Assembly (NCBI RefSeq): GCF_029867415.1
Contig: NC_081185.1
Coordinates: 72,265,553 to 72,329,552, forward strand
Direction: 5' to 3'
DNA length: 64,000 nt
From: Vicia villosa
Lineage: Eukaryota; Streptophyta; Magnoliopsida; Fabales; Fabaceae
In this document: piece after piece, positions 34,391-45,689 of the stretch
Numbering within the stretch: position 1 is the stretch's first letter
Layout of the letters: the number at the start of each line of letters is the position of its first letter
Program-made: the position numbers and the translations under genes
The notes under the pieces: generated by a model
Told to the model about the DNA's origin: nothing
The model's database searches: none
The model's input: the letters and a program-made list of their open reading frames with translations, nothing else

Positions 34391-34399
34391 GTATTGTAG

Positions 34400-34992
34400 T
34401 GTTATATTTGCAAATGTACCTTCCCTAGAGCAATAACTTGGGACCTCCCTAGGAAAGGGCGATGAATCAAGGCCGCTTGAAGGAAGGTGTTGCCTTGCGC
34501 CCTCTAGGGAGAAGAAACGTGGGATAAGACGTTTCCGGGATAAAGAAAAAGTCATAGCCGCTACTGTCCCATGTTCTCCTTAGAAATAAGGATTCAAATG
34601 TCCACCTCTTAACTAGGTGGACGACGACCTTTTCATGAGAAAACCCTAAGGACCCATAAATCTTATAAGTACACTATCCCTCAAGGTGATAGGGGACACT
34701 TAGGTAACACATACTTACAAACATCCTAAACTACCCAGAGAGTACTCCGCTCTGAGTAACCATAACGATGTTGCTCTAACCTCCTTCTTGGAACCTAGCA
34801 GCGCCGACCACCAACATGATCTTTGACCTCACGTGAGCTGGTCCCTTAAACAACCTTAAAAACCAACGTTCAGGGCTACTCGTCGATGTGAGCTAGCCCT
34901 CACCCTCAAACGCGTAATTTACCTATTAGGATCTCTGAGTCTCTCTGCCTTTGCAGGGGGTAACACACACCTGTAATTTTTTAGACAATACA
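34400..34992 (+). mobile_element. 5' LTR of a Ty3/gypsy (Tat-type) element
   Basis: It starts TGTTATATTTGC at 34400, where the copia gag stops, and ends ACAATACA. The presumed primer-binding site TGGTGCCCATCATGGGG follows at 34994. A TATA-like CTTATAAGTA lies at 34662-34671. No 3' LTR of this element is seen in the window. Confidence 0.7.
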
Positions 34993-35362
34993 GTGGTGCC
35001 CATCATGGGGTCCGATAAAACTAACCTGGGCCAAACCTTTCACTCACACCCTTCCCACCTCTTTTTTAGGAGATGATTGACAGGGTCCCTCATCACATAA
35101 CAAGCACCATCACCATAGTTATCTCCATAAGGGGCCTCTCTCGGGTTGCTCGACGAAGATACGCAAGGAATGTGCTTGATGCAAACGTCATGTCCTCCTG
35201 TTTTCCTAAGAACACTACAAGAGTAACCGCGAGCGACATTATTATCTCCGAAGAAGATGCCCTTAAAATCAACCCTTAAGACAATGATCCCTTGGTCATC
35301 ATTATCGAGCATGTCAACTGAGATATCGGGCGCATCCTAATAGAGCCAGGAAGCTCATCTAA
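34993..35362 (+). pseudogene. Gypsy internal fragment with protease relic
   Basis: After the primer-binding site the + strand soon reads as the Tat-type protease region: SDIIISEEDA, then (after a stop at 35277-35279) DPLVIIIEHV and ILIEPGSSSNVMLP, where the active-site D-G-G-S-S has become EPGSS. Nearly all of gag is missing between the primer-binding site and this point. The frame is broken off at about 35362 by the Ogre-like sequence and resumes with reverse transcriptase at 44777. Confidence 0.65.
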
Positions 35363-35668
35363 TGTCATGTTGCCTTTTTAGGCTATGCTACAATCAAAGC
35401 ATCATAACATTGCATAAAATTCAGGTTGCCTTTTTAGGCTATGCTACAATCAAAGCATCTGGTTCCTTCCAGAAAGTATTTTCTTCATGTGCCGAAAAAT
35501 GGTATTTACCTTGGGTGGCATCTTCAAGCTCATCTCCCGCAGAACATCCTTCCCAATAAGTGCAAATTTCAGGGCATTTCAGTGTTCAATCATCTTCTAC
35601 CTTTAGACCACGATAGGCAGACGTGCCTATCTGACTCTTCAGGTTTAAGAAGATTGAACAGAGGCAGC
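35363..35668 (+). mobile_element. Extra copy of the Ogre-like 3' internal end, upstream of the 5' LTR
   Basis: Bases 35397-35668 match 43317-43588, the last internal sequence before the 3' LTR, with two differences. The stretch 35366-35399 also repeats the segment GTTGCCTTTTTAGGCTATGC at 35425. This is the tail of a second, truncated copy that shares the LTR at 35669-36856. Confidence 0.85.
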
Positions 35669-36856
35669 TGTCATACCCCAAAATTTGCCCTCCTATATTC
35701 AATCAAAGGTTCTTCAATATTTTTTATTTATTTTTTTATTTAGTTATTTAGATTAATTTGTTATGTTTAAGTTAATTAACTTATTTAATTAAAAATTAGT
35801 CTATTTAACTAGGATTAATGATATGATTAGGATTATGGTTGTAATTATTTAAGATTATTTCCCGATCATTTCGATTTTTATCGATTTAATTTATTTTAAC
35901 CCCTTTTAAATATAAAAATCACAAAACCCTAGAAAATTGTTATCAAGGCATTAGGGTTTGTTCGATCCCATTAGTTTTCTAGCCAAAATAATAGGATTTA
36001 ATTTGTTATTGGTTTCGACTAAATCTATTGGTCGCGATGGGTAATAATCAATCCTTTAAATAATTAAATATAAATTAAGATAAATAATTTTATTTGGCTA
36101 AAAGGTTTCAACCATTTTTATTGGTTGCGATGATTAGCCTATTTCCCTCATTCTAATTCATTATTATTTTTAATCGAATCAATCGATTACGAGGGATAAT
36201 GATACAAATTAAATCATTTAAATTTCTAAAAAATACTTTCATTCGTTATTAGTGATAATTGAATCCATCGATTAAAATTGGTAACGATCTAACTACTAAT
36301 CTGTTAACTATGGTAATTGAATCAATCGATTATTGCGGTTAATAGTACAAATTAAAATCAGGGTTGTACGCCCAAACATTTAAAACACACTAAACCACGT
36401 AACTACAAATTTCCATCCCTGCGATTTTCAAATCTACGATAAGGTAATTCAAAATACCTTCGAACTTCGCATTTCAAAAACTACGATAAAGGCAACTCAA
36501 AAAGCCTTCAAACACCTTCATATCAAAATCTAAGGCGTACAACCCTGCCCCGAACTACGTTGACTCTGATTCTCCATAAGGAGATACGTAGGCACTTGGC
36601 AACAAGGCGAGTCCCCTTCCTCCAAATCTTAATCATGTCTTTAACCCTATTAATTGTTTGTTACCTTTCTTTATGTTTTGCCATAACCCTTATCTTTGCA
36701 ATGTTAACCTTTAGGAAAGGGTTGAGGGTGCCTAACACCTTCCCTCGACCTGAATATAGTATCTTACCTCGATCTCTAAACTGCCTAGGGTTTCCTATTC
36801 GCCCTTCAGAATAGGTGGCGACTCTAAAAGCTAAATTTTTAGGGCAGGTTGCTACA
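35669..36856 (+). mobile_element. 5' LTR of the non-autonomous Ogre-like element
   Basis: It begins TGTCATACCCCAAAATTTGC and ends GGTTGCTACA. A TATA-like ATATAAAAATC lies at 35910-35920. Near its 3' end the LTR carries TGGCGACTCT (36816-36825), the same ten bases as the start of the primer-binding site. Confidence 0.9.
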
Positions 36857-36858
36857 GC

Positions 36859-36876
36859 TGGCGACTCTGCTGGGGA
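36859..36876 (+). promoter_or_regulatory. Primer-binding site (Ogre type)
   Basis: TGGCGACTCTGCTGGGGA lies two bases after the LTR end. In Ogre elements this site is reported to pair with a tRNA-Arg 3' end; that assignment is from the literature. Confidence 0.8.
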
Positions 36877-37569
36877 TAACTATAATGGTGAATACTATGC
36901 TCCTATAGGTTTTGGCAGGGTTTAGGTTTGGTAAGTTTTTTTTAGGGTTTGGCAAACTTGCCATTTTTAGGGTTTGGGGGAGGTTCGTCTTTTAATAAAT
37001 ATTAAATTATTTTTTAAATCATTTGTTTATTTTTATTTGTTTTTGTTTTCCTGGAATGTTCATTTGCCTGCATTAAAATATTTGATTATATATTATATGC
37101 ATTGCTGGTATTTTCTATGTTGTGTTAAACCCTAAGTGTGGGAGTTAACTTTGAGATCAATAGGGGAGTATGAATCGCCTACGAGTCTCATTGATAACTC
37201 CACTCGGAGTGGGTTGAGTATTCGGAAATGTCCAAAACGAGGCTTGACTTTGTTGAGGGCTGGACTGGATACTTGGCTGATCTCTCCGAGAACCTACCCC
37301 AAAAACTCAAACCTCATGGATAAAATGAGTTGTTCTAAAATCCGAAGAGACAAAAAAGTCTCGAAGGTTACGAACGACCCCATGAGACCTTCTAGAACCC
37401 CCCTATAAAAAGGTTGGCTCCCAAGAGCCGCTACGTCGAACCTATGAACCTAGGACTTTTGGGCTTATGTACTTATTATATGTTTGCAATTTATATGCTT
37501 CGAGTATCTATGCGTTTCAATTTTGCAGGTACCCCTACGTATTCCCTAGCCTATAGGGATCCTATTCTT

Positions 37570-38065
37570 AAAATCGTGTCCTTCGTACGAAGGACACCTT
37601 TGTTAGCATACGTCGATTGGCCTCTCAATGGCCATGAGATCTAGTGACTGTCTCGAACGGTCACCCCATGCTTACTCCTACGCACTCCCTAGCCCGTAGG
37701 GATTTTCCTTTTACATCTTTGTATTTTTACAACCACGTGTCCTTCCCACGAAGGACATCTTCATTAACGCATGTCGATTGGACTCTCGATGGCCATGAGA
37801 TCTAGTGACTGTCTAGAACGGTCATCCCGTGCTTATTCCCGTATACCCCTAACTTGTAGGGTTTGGATTTCCGTTTATACATCTTTCATCCCTAGCCTGT
37901 AGGGATTTCTCTTCACCCGATATCGTCCTTAGATAGGATGCGTTCCACATAGAGAACCTTCCCACGAGGGACAGTTTCGTAAGTACACGTCGAACGACCT
38001 CTCGAAGGTCATGAGACTTGGTGACCGTCTTGAACGGTCATCAGCTGCTACTTCCCACGCACTTC
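37570..38065. repeat. Three diverged tandem copies of ~165-200 bp in the element interior
   Basis: Each copy has an ACGAAGGACA-like start, CGTCGATTGG, CTCGATGGCCATGAGATCTA (or close variants), GTGACTGTCT and GAACGGTCA. The intervening sequence carries repeated CCCTAGCC(C/T)GTAGGGAT motifs. Confidence 0.75.
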
Positions 38066-40914
38066 CTAATCTATTCCCATTAACGTGTCATAATATCTAG
38101 CTCGCAAATGTTTCATTAGAGTCTAATATCATCCCTAAATCCGCATAGGTTATCCCCATGATTATATTTGTCGCACGTCCGCATTGCATTACATATAAGG
38201 ATTCATAATATACAAAAAATAAAGGAGTCCTTTGCATACGCGTGCATTTGCATTTTCAGGCATTCATACATTTACATACACATTTGCATTTCCATCTTCA
38301 CCCGCATCCATACTCACCGTGCTAGCCGGTTTCCTGAAACTCATGGAGAAAAATAAAAGGATCATAAACTATGGAGAAAGGAAGATAAGCTATCACCGTG
38401 CCAGCCGCATGTCCATGCCTTGTCGTAACAGGATCATAAATACATCAAAGGTTATCATCGAGCAAGGATTAATTCAACAAAGGAGTTCCCTCATAGATAC
38501 ACTTAAGAGGTATCTAGCCATAAAGGGGTTCAACTTAGAACACATCAAATTTACAAGGACACTCTACGATAACCTGGGGAAAAGATTAGTCCAACTGGGG
38601 CAACACCCTGAACGAAGATGCTTAACTACGATGGAGGGAAAGCGACATATGTTAACTCCCCACCAAGGGGCGAAAAGGTCATATGTTTTCTATATCAATT
38701 TACAAACTCTAAAGATTGCAAATGGTGTGATACTATTCTTAGGAAAAAGCAAAAGAGGTTCAGTCAAAGGAAACTCGTGAAGTTCCGATACGACGAAAAC
38801 CCACCGCTAACAGTTCATTCCCGACGGATCGACGTGCCCAAGGAGAATTCAAGATTGCCCTTTACTTCTACAAGTCCACGAACTAAAGAGTAAAATAAAG
38901 TCGACGGATTCACAAAGGAGATTGCCCTTAGGAGTAATAGGTTTATCATTTCGAGTTGTAACCTCTACAATCACAAAGTGCTATTTGATGTAAAATGTTG
39001 TACCTTTCGAATAGTGATTCAATAAAACAATCATGCATGTTTTGAAATAAATTCATTCGCTTCATTCGCTCATTACTACGACTTTCCACTCGCACCCTTC
39101 TATTCTATTTCAATTTCGACTTTCAATTATTAACAAACTTGAGGGAGAATGACGAATACAAATAACTGAATCCAGCTAAACATGTGCTTTCAAAGTAAGA
39201 CCGAACCGACGATGTACAGTCATTGTTTCAATCCCCAAACAGTGGAGACATAAGGATGTTAATCCCTCGTTACCCCCTCGAGCCAGGAGTTGGAGTTTGT
39301 TTCTACTTTTCAAATAAACCTTGATTTTAACCAGGGGCAGGGTAGATTTCGATTAATTCAACGATGTACTTTGGTTGTCAAGAGAATCAATCAATCCAAG
39401 CAAGGATTCAAGCAAAAGTTCAAACATAAGGATCAAGCAAAGTTCCAAGCATATTTTCTTCCTCATATTCATCCAAGAATGAGGAAGTAATGGAGATAAC
39501 AATAACATTCACAACAATCTTCTTCCTCATTACATCATTCAAGATCAAGGAAGTGTCAAAGTCGAAGCCTACAAATCAAAATCAACATGGCAGTCACAAC
39601 ATTCAATATCCAAGGATCAATATTTCAAAAGGAGCTTTCAAAAGAAAAATGCCCGCTGAGTCAAAATGGAAAATTTCATGAAAGGGAAAACAAAATGACT
39701 TAGGCAAAAATTAGGGCATCCCGATGGGTCAAATTCCAAGGAATTGGCTCATGCAAAAATAAGGGATAAAAAAAAACAAAACAAAAGCAAAATACAAAGT
39801 ACAATCTTGTGACTGCTAAATCATCGAAGCTTCTCATAAATGCTTGGATCTCTACAACATTTTCATCAATGCTTGCATCTATACTAAGGTTTTTGCTCAA
39901 CATCAAAACTGAAACGACTCTCTTACAAACAAAGCACATTCATTGCATTAAACGAATTTTAGGATTTGGAGAACATCAAGGAGAAAGGGGTGGGCTAAAT
40001 AAATTTTGAGCCTTATATCCATTGTTCTTAAACCGTGAACCAAGCCAAGTTACAACATTCAAAAGTCCTAATTGAGGCAAGGTTAACTACGAAAGCATAT
40101 TAAGCAGGATTTGTTATACTGACTCCTAAGTTTGTTAAAACTATTTCTAATCACTACGCTTCTTCAAACATTCGTTTCTAATCATTCAGTCCTAATTCAT
40201 GACGGACTTCGATTTCAAAACTTGCATTCGCATTACATTAGAATTACTTTTCAAAGGGTACAACGCCGTCTACAAATATACACTTAGCATCGAGGAGATC
40301 TCGAAATTGGTTAATCAAAGATGACCATTTCTAATAAAGACTCTTGCATGGGGAAGCCACGTCCAGAGGGTTTTCCTAAACAGGGGCAAAACCTCAATAA
40401 TTATAGGGGCATACAACCAAGGATCCTATTAACAAGGGACATTCTCCCTAAGGTCCAGTTGACTTGGGTCACATCTCGAAGCAATCTCAATCAGGGGCAT
40501 GTCAAACATGGGACGAATTCAAATTCAAAAGGATAGAACACCATGGATAACCCCCCATATCGGGGAAGTCAGGGGCACACCCTTCAATCTAAACGTCGAA
40601 GCATATAACAAAGCTATTTCCTGGGGCATTTCCCTCATAAGCATCTTTTCCCACAAAAATACTGGGGCAATGGATATCATATCCGTAAGACGTACAACAA
40701 AAGGAAAATGCGTCTTCATACTTTGCAACCTCGAATTAATCTTTCTCCTAACTACGATCTTCAAAAGAACAGGCATTGGAAAATCGTGCTAGCGTCCAAC
40801 AACCTTACAACATTAGCAAACTATATCCGCTCGGTTATCAACAACCTATCATTGGGGCATCATGCAAATACATAAATCATGCATTACATACATCGGTTGA
40901 TACATTACACCATA

Positions 40915-41765
40915 CTTTTTTAGGTAGTCTTCTTTAAGACAATCATCGTCATTTCCAAGAACCTTTTAGGTAGTCTTCTGTAAGACATTCTATTTCTAAG
41001 AACCTTTCTAGGTAGTCTGCCCTAAGACAATCATCGCCATTTCCAAAAAACCTTTTCAGGTAGTCTTCTTCAAGACATTTTCCTTTTTCTAAGTTCCTTT
41101 TCAGGTAGTCTTCTTCAAGACATTCCTTTTTCAGGTAGTCTTCTCCAAGACATTCCTTTTCTAAGTTCCTTTTCAGGTAGTCTTCTTAAAGACATTCCTT
41201 TTCTAAGTTCCTTTTCAGGTAGTCTTCTTCAAGACATTTTCCTTTTTCTAAGTTCCTTTTCAGGTAGTCTTCTTCAAGACATTCCTTTTCTAAGTTCCTT
41301 TTCAGGTAGTCTTCTCCAAGACATTCCTTTTTCTAAGTTCCTTTTCAGGTAGTCTTCTTCAAGACATTCCTTTTTCTAAGTACCTTTTCAGGTAGTCTTC
41401 TTTAAGACATTCTTTTTCTAAGTACCTTTCGAGTTAGTCTTCTTCGAGACATTCTCGTTCTAAGTACCTTTTCAGGTAGTCTTTTTCAAAACAATTTGGC
41501 ATCCTTTTCAGGAATCCCTTCAGGTAGTCTTCTCTAAGACATTCTACGAACCTTCCTAAGTAGTCTTTTTCTAAGACATCCGTTATTCTTTCTTTAAAAC
41601 CCTTTTTAGGTAGTCTTTTAAGACATTTTTCAGCCTTTCAAGACAGTCTTCTTTAAGACATTCCTCATCCTTTGCTAGGAACCTTTTCAGGTAGTCTTCT
41701 TTAAGACAAATTTTCATATCCATTCCAGGAACCTTTTTCAGGTAGTCTCATAGAAGGCATTATTT
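40915..41765. repeat. Tandem array, unit about 42 bp, about 19 copies
   Basis: The unit is TTTTCAGGTAGTCTTCTTCA followed by AGACATTCCTTTTTCTAAGT. The TCTTCTTCAAGA part is an imperfect palindrome. Copies are most alike in the middle and decay toward both ends. Confidence 0.9.
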
Positions 41766-41859
41766 CATTACATCAATCAACATATGCATGAGCATAAGCA
41801 TTATCCCATACATCAAAACATCTAATTCAAAGCTCTGGTATTAAAACACATTGTCCACT

Positions 41860-42200
41860 TGCTTCCCGGTAACCTTACCGATGCCAGTAACCTTACTGTT
41901 GGCTTATTCTCAATCACCTGAATGACGTATCCCGGTAACCTTATCGATGATAGCAATCTTGCTGTTCATTTCTCTCATAAAACATATACATACACATTAG
42001 CATTAACATATACATATCATCTAGCGCATTCTCATACTACAAAAAAAAACCCTATTCCAACCCTCGTGTTGCAATAAGTGTGTTCTCCGACCCACGAGTC
42101 GTAAAGCATTTGACATGCTATTGTCTCCGACCCGCGAGTCGTAAAACATTTGACATACTATCTTTCCCGACCCTCGAGTCGTGAGTCTCCAAGCAAGTGA
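41860..42200. repeat. Short tandem repeats: CCCGGTAACCTTACCGATG (x2) and CCGACCCGCGAGTCGTAAA (x3)
   Basis: The first type occurs at about 41865 and 41930. The second occurs at about 42090, 42129 and 42168. Both include small inverted repeats. Confidence 0.75.
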
Positions 42201-42289
42201 ATCCTTTTCATACAGGAAAACAATCTTCTATGCAGGTAAATTTGTCTGAACCAGGGCAAGTGGATCCCATTGGTGCAGGTGAGCTTGCT

Positions 42290-42925
42290 AGAGCTATAGC
42301 AAGTGATCCTTTTGGGGATTAATCAAAACTACGATAGTAAGCAGGTATGGCTAACTGCGACGACTTACTAGAACTATAGTAAGTGGGTCATACCATCTAT
42401 GATAAGCTTACTCCAACTACGATAGTGAGTAGGTATGGTCAACCGCGACGACTTACTGAATAGTAAGTGGACCTTACCATCTACGATAAACTCACTCCAA
42501 CTACGATAGTAAGCAGGTATGGCTAACTGCGACGACTTACCAGAGCTATTGTAAAGGGGCCACACCATCTACGATAAGCTTACTCCAACTACGATAGTGA
42601 GTAGGTATGGTCAACCGCGACGACTTACTGAATAGTAAGTGGACCTTACCATCTACGATAAACTCACTCCAACTACGATAGTAAGCAGGTATGGCTAACT
42701 GCGACGACTTACTAGACCAATAGTAAGTGGGCCCTACCATCTATGATAAGCTTACTCCAACTACGATAGTAAGTAGGTGTGACCGACCGCGACGACTTAC
42801 CAGAGCTATGGTAAGTGGGTCACACCATCTGCGAAAGATTTACTCAAACTACGATAGGGAGTGGGTATACCAACCGCGACGACTTACTAGAACTATAGTA
42901 AGTGGGTTACCTACAAACTGCAAAC
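42290..42925. repeat. Tandem array, monomer about 86 bp in alternating forms (dimer about 172 bp)
   Basis: Each monomer has CCATCTACGATAAGCTTACT or CCATCTACGATAAACTCACT, then CCAACTACGATAGT, GGTATGG and CGCGACGACTTAC. The AAGCTTACT and AAACTCACT variants alternate at 42393, 42478, 42568, 42650 and 42739. Confidence 0.85.
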
Positions 42926-42967
42926 CCTCTAGCACTACAACAAGTTAATTATCTTCTACATAGCATT

Positions 42968-43152
42968 CATCACGTTAGTCCCTTGGCAGTGATCTCCTTC
43001 AAATCATCTCGCTGATTAATATCACGTTAGTCCCCTGGCAGTGATATAAAGCTACGTCTCTTTGCAAATAGGGATTTATTTTCCCTGATCACAAGGTTTC
43101 TCAAACAGTTCTTCAATTGGGTTTATCACGTTAGTCCCTCGGCAGTGATCTT
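42968..43152. repeat. Three copies of ATCACGTTAGTCCCTTGGCA-type repeat
   Basis: Near-identical copies (…CCCTTGGCAGTGATCT, …CCCCTGGCAGTGATAT, …CCCTCGGCAGTGATCT) lie at about 42968, 43020 and 43125. Confidence 0.8.
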
Positions 43153-43588
43153 CTTCAATAACAAACAAGGTTCTATTTTTCTTTTCCAAAGTTACTAACT
43201 TCAACTAACATACTGACAATCATGCATCATTTAATTAACATACCTCATTCATACATAATGCATATACATACATTACTCTCATTTATTCTTGAGAAGCTCA
43301 CTGCATCATACATTACATGCATCATAACATTGCATAAAATTCAGGTTGCCTTTTTAGGCTATGCTACAATCAAAGCATCTGGTTCCTTCCAGAAAGTATT
43401 TTCTTCATGTGCCGAAAAATGGTATTTACCTTGGGTGGCATCTTCAAGCTCATCTCCCGCAGAACATCCTTCCCAATAAGTGCAAATTTCAGGGCATTTC
43501 AGTGTTCAATCATCTTCTACCTTTAGACCACGATAGGCAGGCGTGCCTATCTGACTCTTCAGGTTTAAGAAGATTGAACAGGGGCAGC

Positions 43589-44776
43589 TGTCATACCCCA
43601 AAATTTGCCCTCCTATATTCAATCAAAGGTTCTTCAATATTTTTTATTTATTTTTTTATTTAGTTATTTAGATTAATTTGTTATGTTTAAGTTAATTAAC
43701 TTATTTAATTAAAAATTAGTCTATTTAACTAGGATTAATGATATGATTAGGATTATGGTTGTAATTATTTAAGATTATTTCCCGATCATTTTGATTTTTA
43801 TCGATTTAATTTATTTTAACCCCTTTTAAATATAAAAATCACAAAACCCTAGAAAATTGTTATCAAGGCATTAGGGTTTGTTCGATCCCATTAGTTTTCT
43901 AGCCAAAATAATAGGATTTAATTTGTTATTGGTTTCGACTAAATCTATTGGTCGCGATGGGTAATAATCAATCCTTTAAATAATTAAATATAAATTAAGA
44001 TAAATAATTTTATTTGGCTAAAAGGTTTCAACCATTTTTATTGGTTGCGATGATTAGCCTATTTCCCTCATTCTAATTCATTATTATTTTTAATCGAATC
44101 AATCGATTACGAGGGATAATGATACAAATTAAATCATTTAAATTTCTAAAAAATACTTTCATTCGTTATTAGTGATAATTGAATCCATCGATTAAAATTG
44201 GTAACGATCTAACTACTAATCTGTTAACTATGGTAATTGAATCAATCGATTATTGCGGTTAATAGTACAAATTAAAATCAGGGTTGTACGCCCAAACATT
44301 TAAAACACACTAAACCACGTAACTACAAATTTCCATCCCTGCGATTTTCAAATCTACGATAAGGTAATTCAAAATACCTTCGAACTTCGCATTTCAAAAG
44401 CTACGATAAAGGCAACTCAAAAAGCCTTCAAACACCTTCATATCAAAATCTAAGGCGTACAACCCTGCCCCGAACTACGTTGACTCTGATTCTCCATAAG
44501 GAGATACGTAGGCACTTGGCAACAAGGCGAGTCCCCTTCCTCCAAATCTTAATCATGTCTTTAACCCTATTAATTGTTTGTTACCTTTCTTTATGTTTTG
44601 CCATAACCCTTATCTTTGCAATGTTAACCTTTAGGAAAGGGTTGAGGGTGCCTAACACCTTCCCTCGACCTGAATATAGTATCTTACCCCGATCTCTAAA
44701 CTGCGTAGGGTTTCCTATTCGCCCTTCAGAATAGGTGGCGACTCTAAAAGCTAAATTTTTAGGGCAGGTTGCTACA
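43589..44776 (+). mobile_element. 3' LTR of the non-autonomous Ogre-like element
   Basis: It matches the 5' LTR at offset 7920 with four substitutions and no gap. It ends GCTACA, directly followed by gypsy reverse-transcriptase sequence. Confidence 0.9.
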
Positions 44777-45490
44777 ACTGACTCAGAAGAAACTTCAACT
44801 TGTTTGCTTGGTCCCCGTCAGACATGCCAGGTATAAACCCAAAATCATGAGCCATCACCTTTCCATCCATCCATCTTCCAGCCTAGTGGAGCAAAGGAAG
44901 CAGGAGGTGGGCGAGGAAAAATAATTTGCCATTAATGAATAGGTGGAAAAATTATCCAGTTTCGGGTTCATCACGGAGACAAAATACCCCACCTGAGTAG
45001 CTAACACGGTCTTAGTACGGAAGGCTAAAAACAAATGAAAAATGTGCATGGACTTCACAGATCTGAACGAAGCTTGCCCCAAAGACCTGTATCCATTGCC
45101 AGATATAGACTGCCTCATCAACGGACCCTCAGGCTACCGCGTGCTAAGTTTTATGAACGCCTACTCAGGATACAACCAAATCAAGACGAATCCTTCGGAT
45201 GCCCAAAAAACCGCCTTCATGTCAAACCATGGAAACTACTACTATAATGTCATGCCGTTCAGCCTCAAAAACGCTGGTGCCATGTACCATCGACTCATGG
45301 ACACTATCTTTGCCCATCAGATCAGGAGGAACCTTAAGGTTTATGTAAACAACATGATCATCAAGACGGCAAAAGGACACAATCTCGTCGATGACATGAA
45401 GGACATCCAACAATCAGAAAGGAAGTATGATATGCACTTAGGAAGGAAGAGAAGATCAAGTGGACACCCAAGTATGAAGAAGCCTTCGAC
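44777..45490 (+). pseudogene. Gypsy (Tat-type) reverse transcriptase fragment, continuation of the element at 34400
   Basis: The + strand reads FAWSPSDMPGINPK (about 44808), then, after frame breaks, MCMDFTDLNEACPKDLYPLP (from 45042), NAYSGYNQI, TAFMSNHGNYYYNVMPFSLK and KVYVNNMIIKTA. The catalytic YVDD is YVNN. The frame ends in low-similarity sequence near 45490. It is in the same orientation as the LTR and protease at 34400-35362 and is most simply the rest of that element. RNase H, integrase and the 3' LTR are missing. Confidence 0.75.
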
Positions 45491-45689
45491 AAAAATATAA
45501 AATGAACACATTAAAATGATCTACACGCAACAAGGTTCAATAAAACAAAACGAAAAATGATCAAATCGCAACTAAAAATACCTAGTTAAATAAGTTCTAA
45601 CTGTACAAGAAGCGACTGCAAGCAAAGTCTAAAAAATAAAATGAGCATACCGAAATAACCTACCCGCAATATAGTTTCATAAAACAGTC

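Larger units (their letters stand above)
31111..34399 (-). mobile_element. Decayed copia retrotransposon on -, 5' end cut by a gypsy LTR
   Basis: On - the order is gag (about 34390-33760), zinc knuckle and protease (33744-33460), integrase (about 33150-32460), reverse transcriptase (about 32260-31740), RNase H (about 31720-31480), then the 3' LTR starting TGTTGTGAATAAG at about 31353. All parts are interrupted by stops. The LTR's distal end is not clear (about 31111). The 5' LTR is absent because a gypsy LTR begins at 34400. Confidence 0.75.
35669..44776 (+). mobile_element. Young non-autonomous Ogre-like LTR element (9.1 kb, no coding capacity)
   Basis: Two 1188-bp LTRs in direct orientation (35669-36856, 43589-44776) differ at four bases: 35872, 36480, 36769 and 36785 against their partners. 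The primer-binding site TGGCGACTCTGCTGGGGA (36859-36876) is that of Ogre-type elements. The polypurine tract AGGGGCAGC directly precedes the 3' LTR. The 6.7-kb interior has no gag, protease, reverse transcriptase or integrase; its open frames (for example 38232-38780) show no domain. The interior is made largely of several tandem-repeat families. It sits inside the gypsy element. Confidence 0.85.

Noticed and set aside
36859..36876. tRNA-like sequence as a tRNA gene
   Set aside because: Only an 18-base primer-binding site next to an LTR is present; there is no cloverleaf.
38232..38893. 182-aa and 91-aa frames in the Ogre-like interior as possible gag
   Set aside because: No coiled coil, Cys-His module or polymerase motif is visible, and the frames are interrupted relative to each other. 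I treat them as chance frames.
40915..43152. Regularly spaced repeats resembling a CRISPR array
   Set aside because: The repeats are head-to-tail with similar sequence throughout and no unique spacers, and the DNA is plant nuclear.
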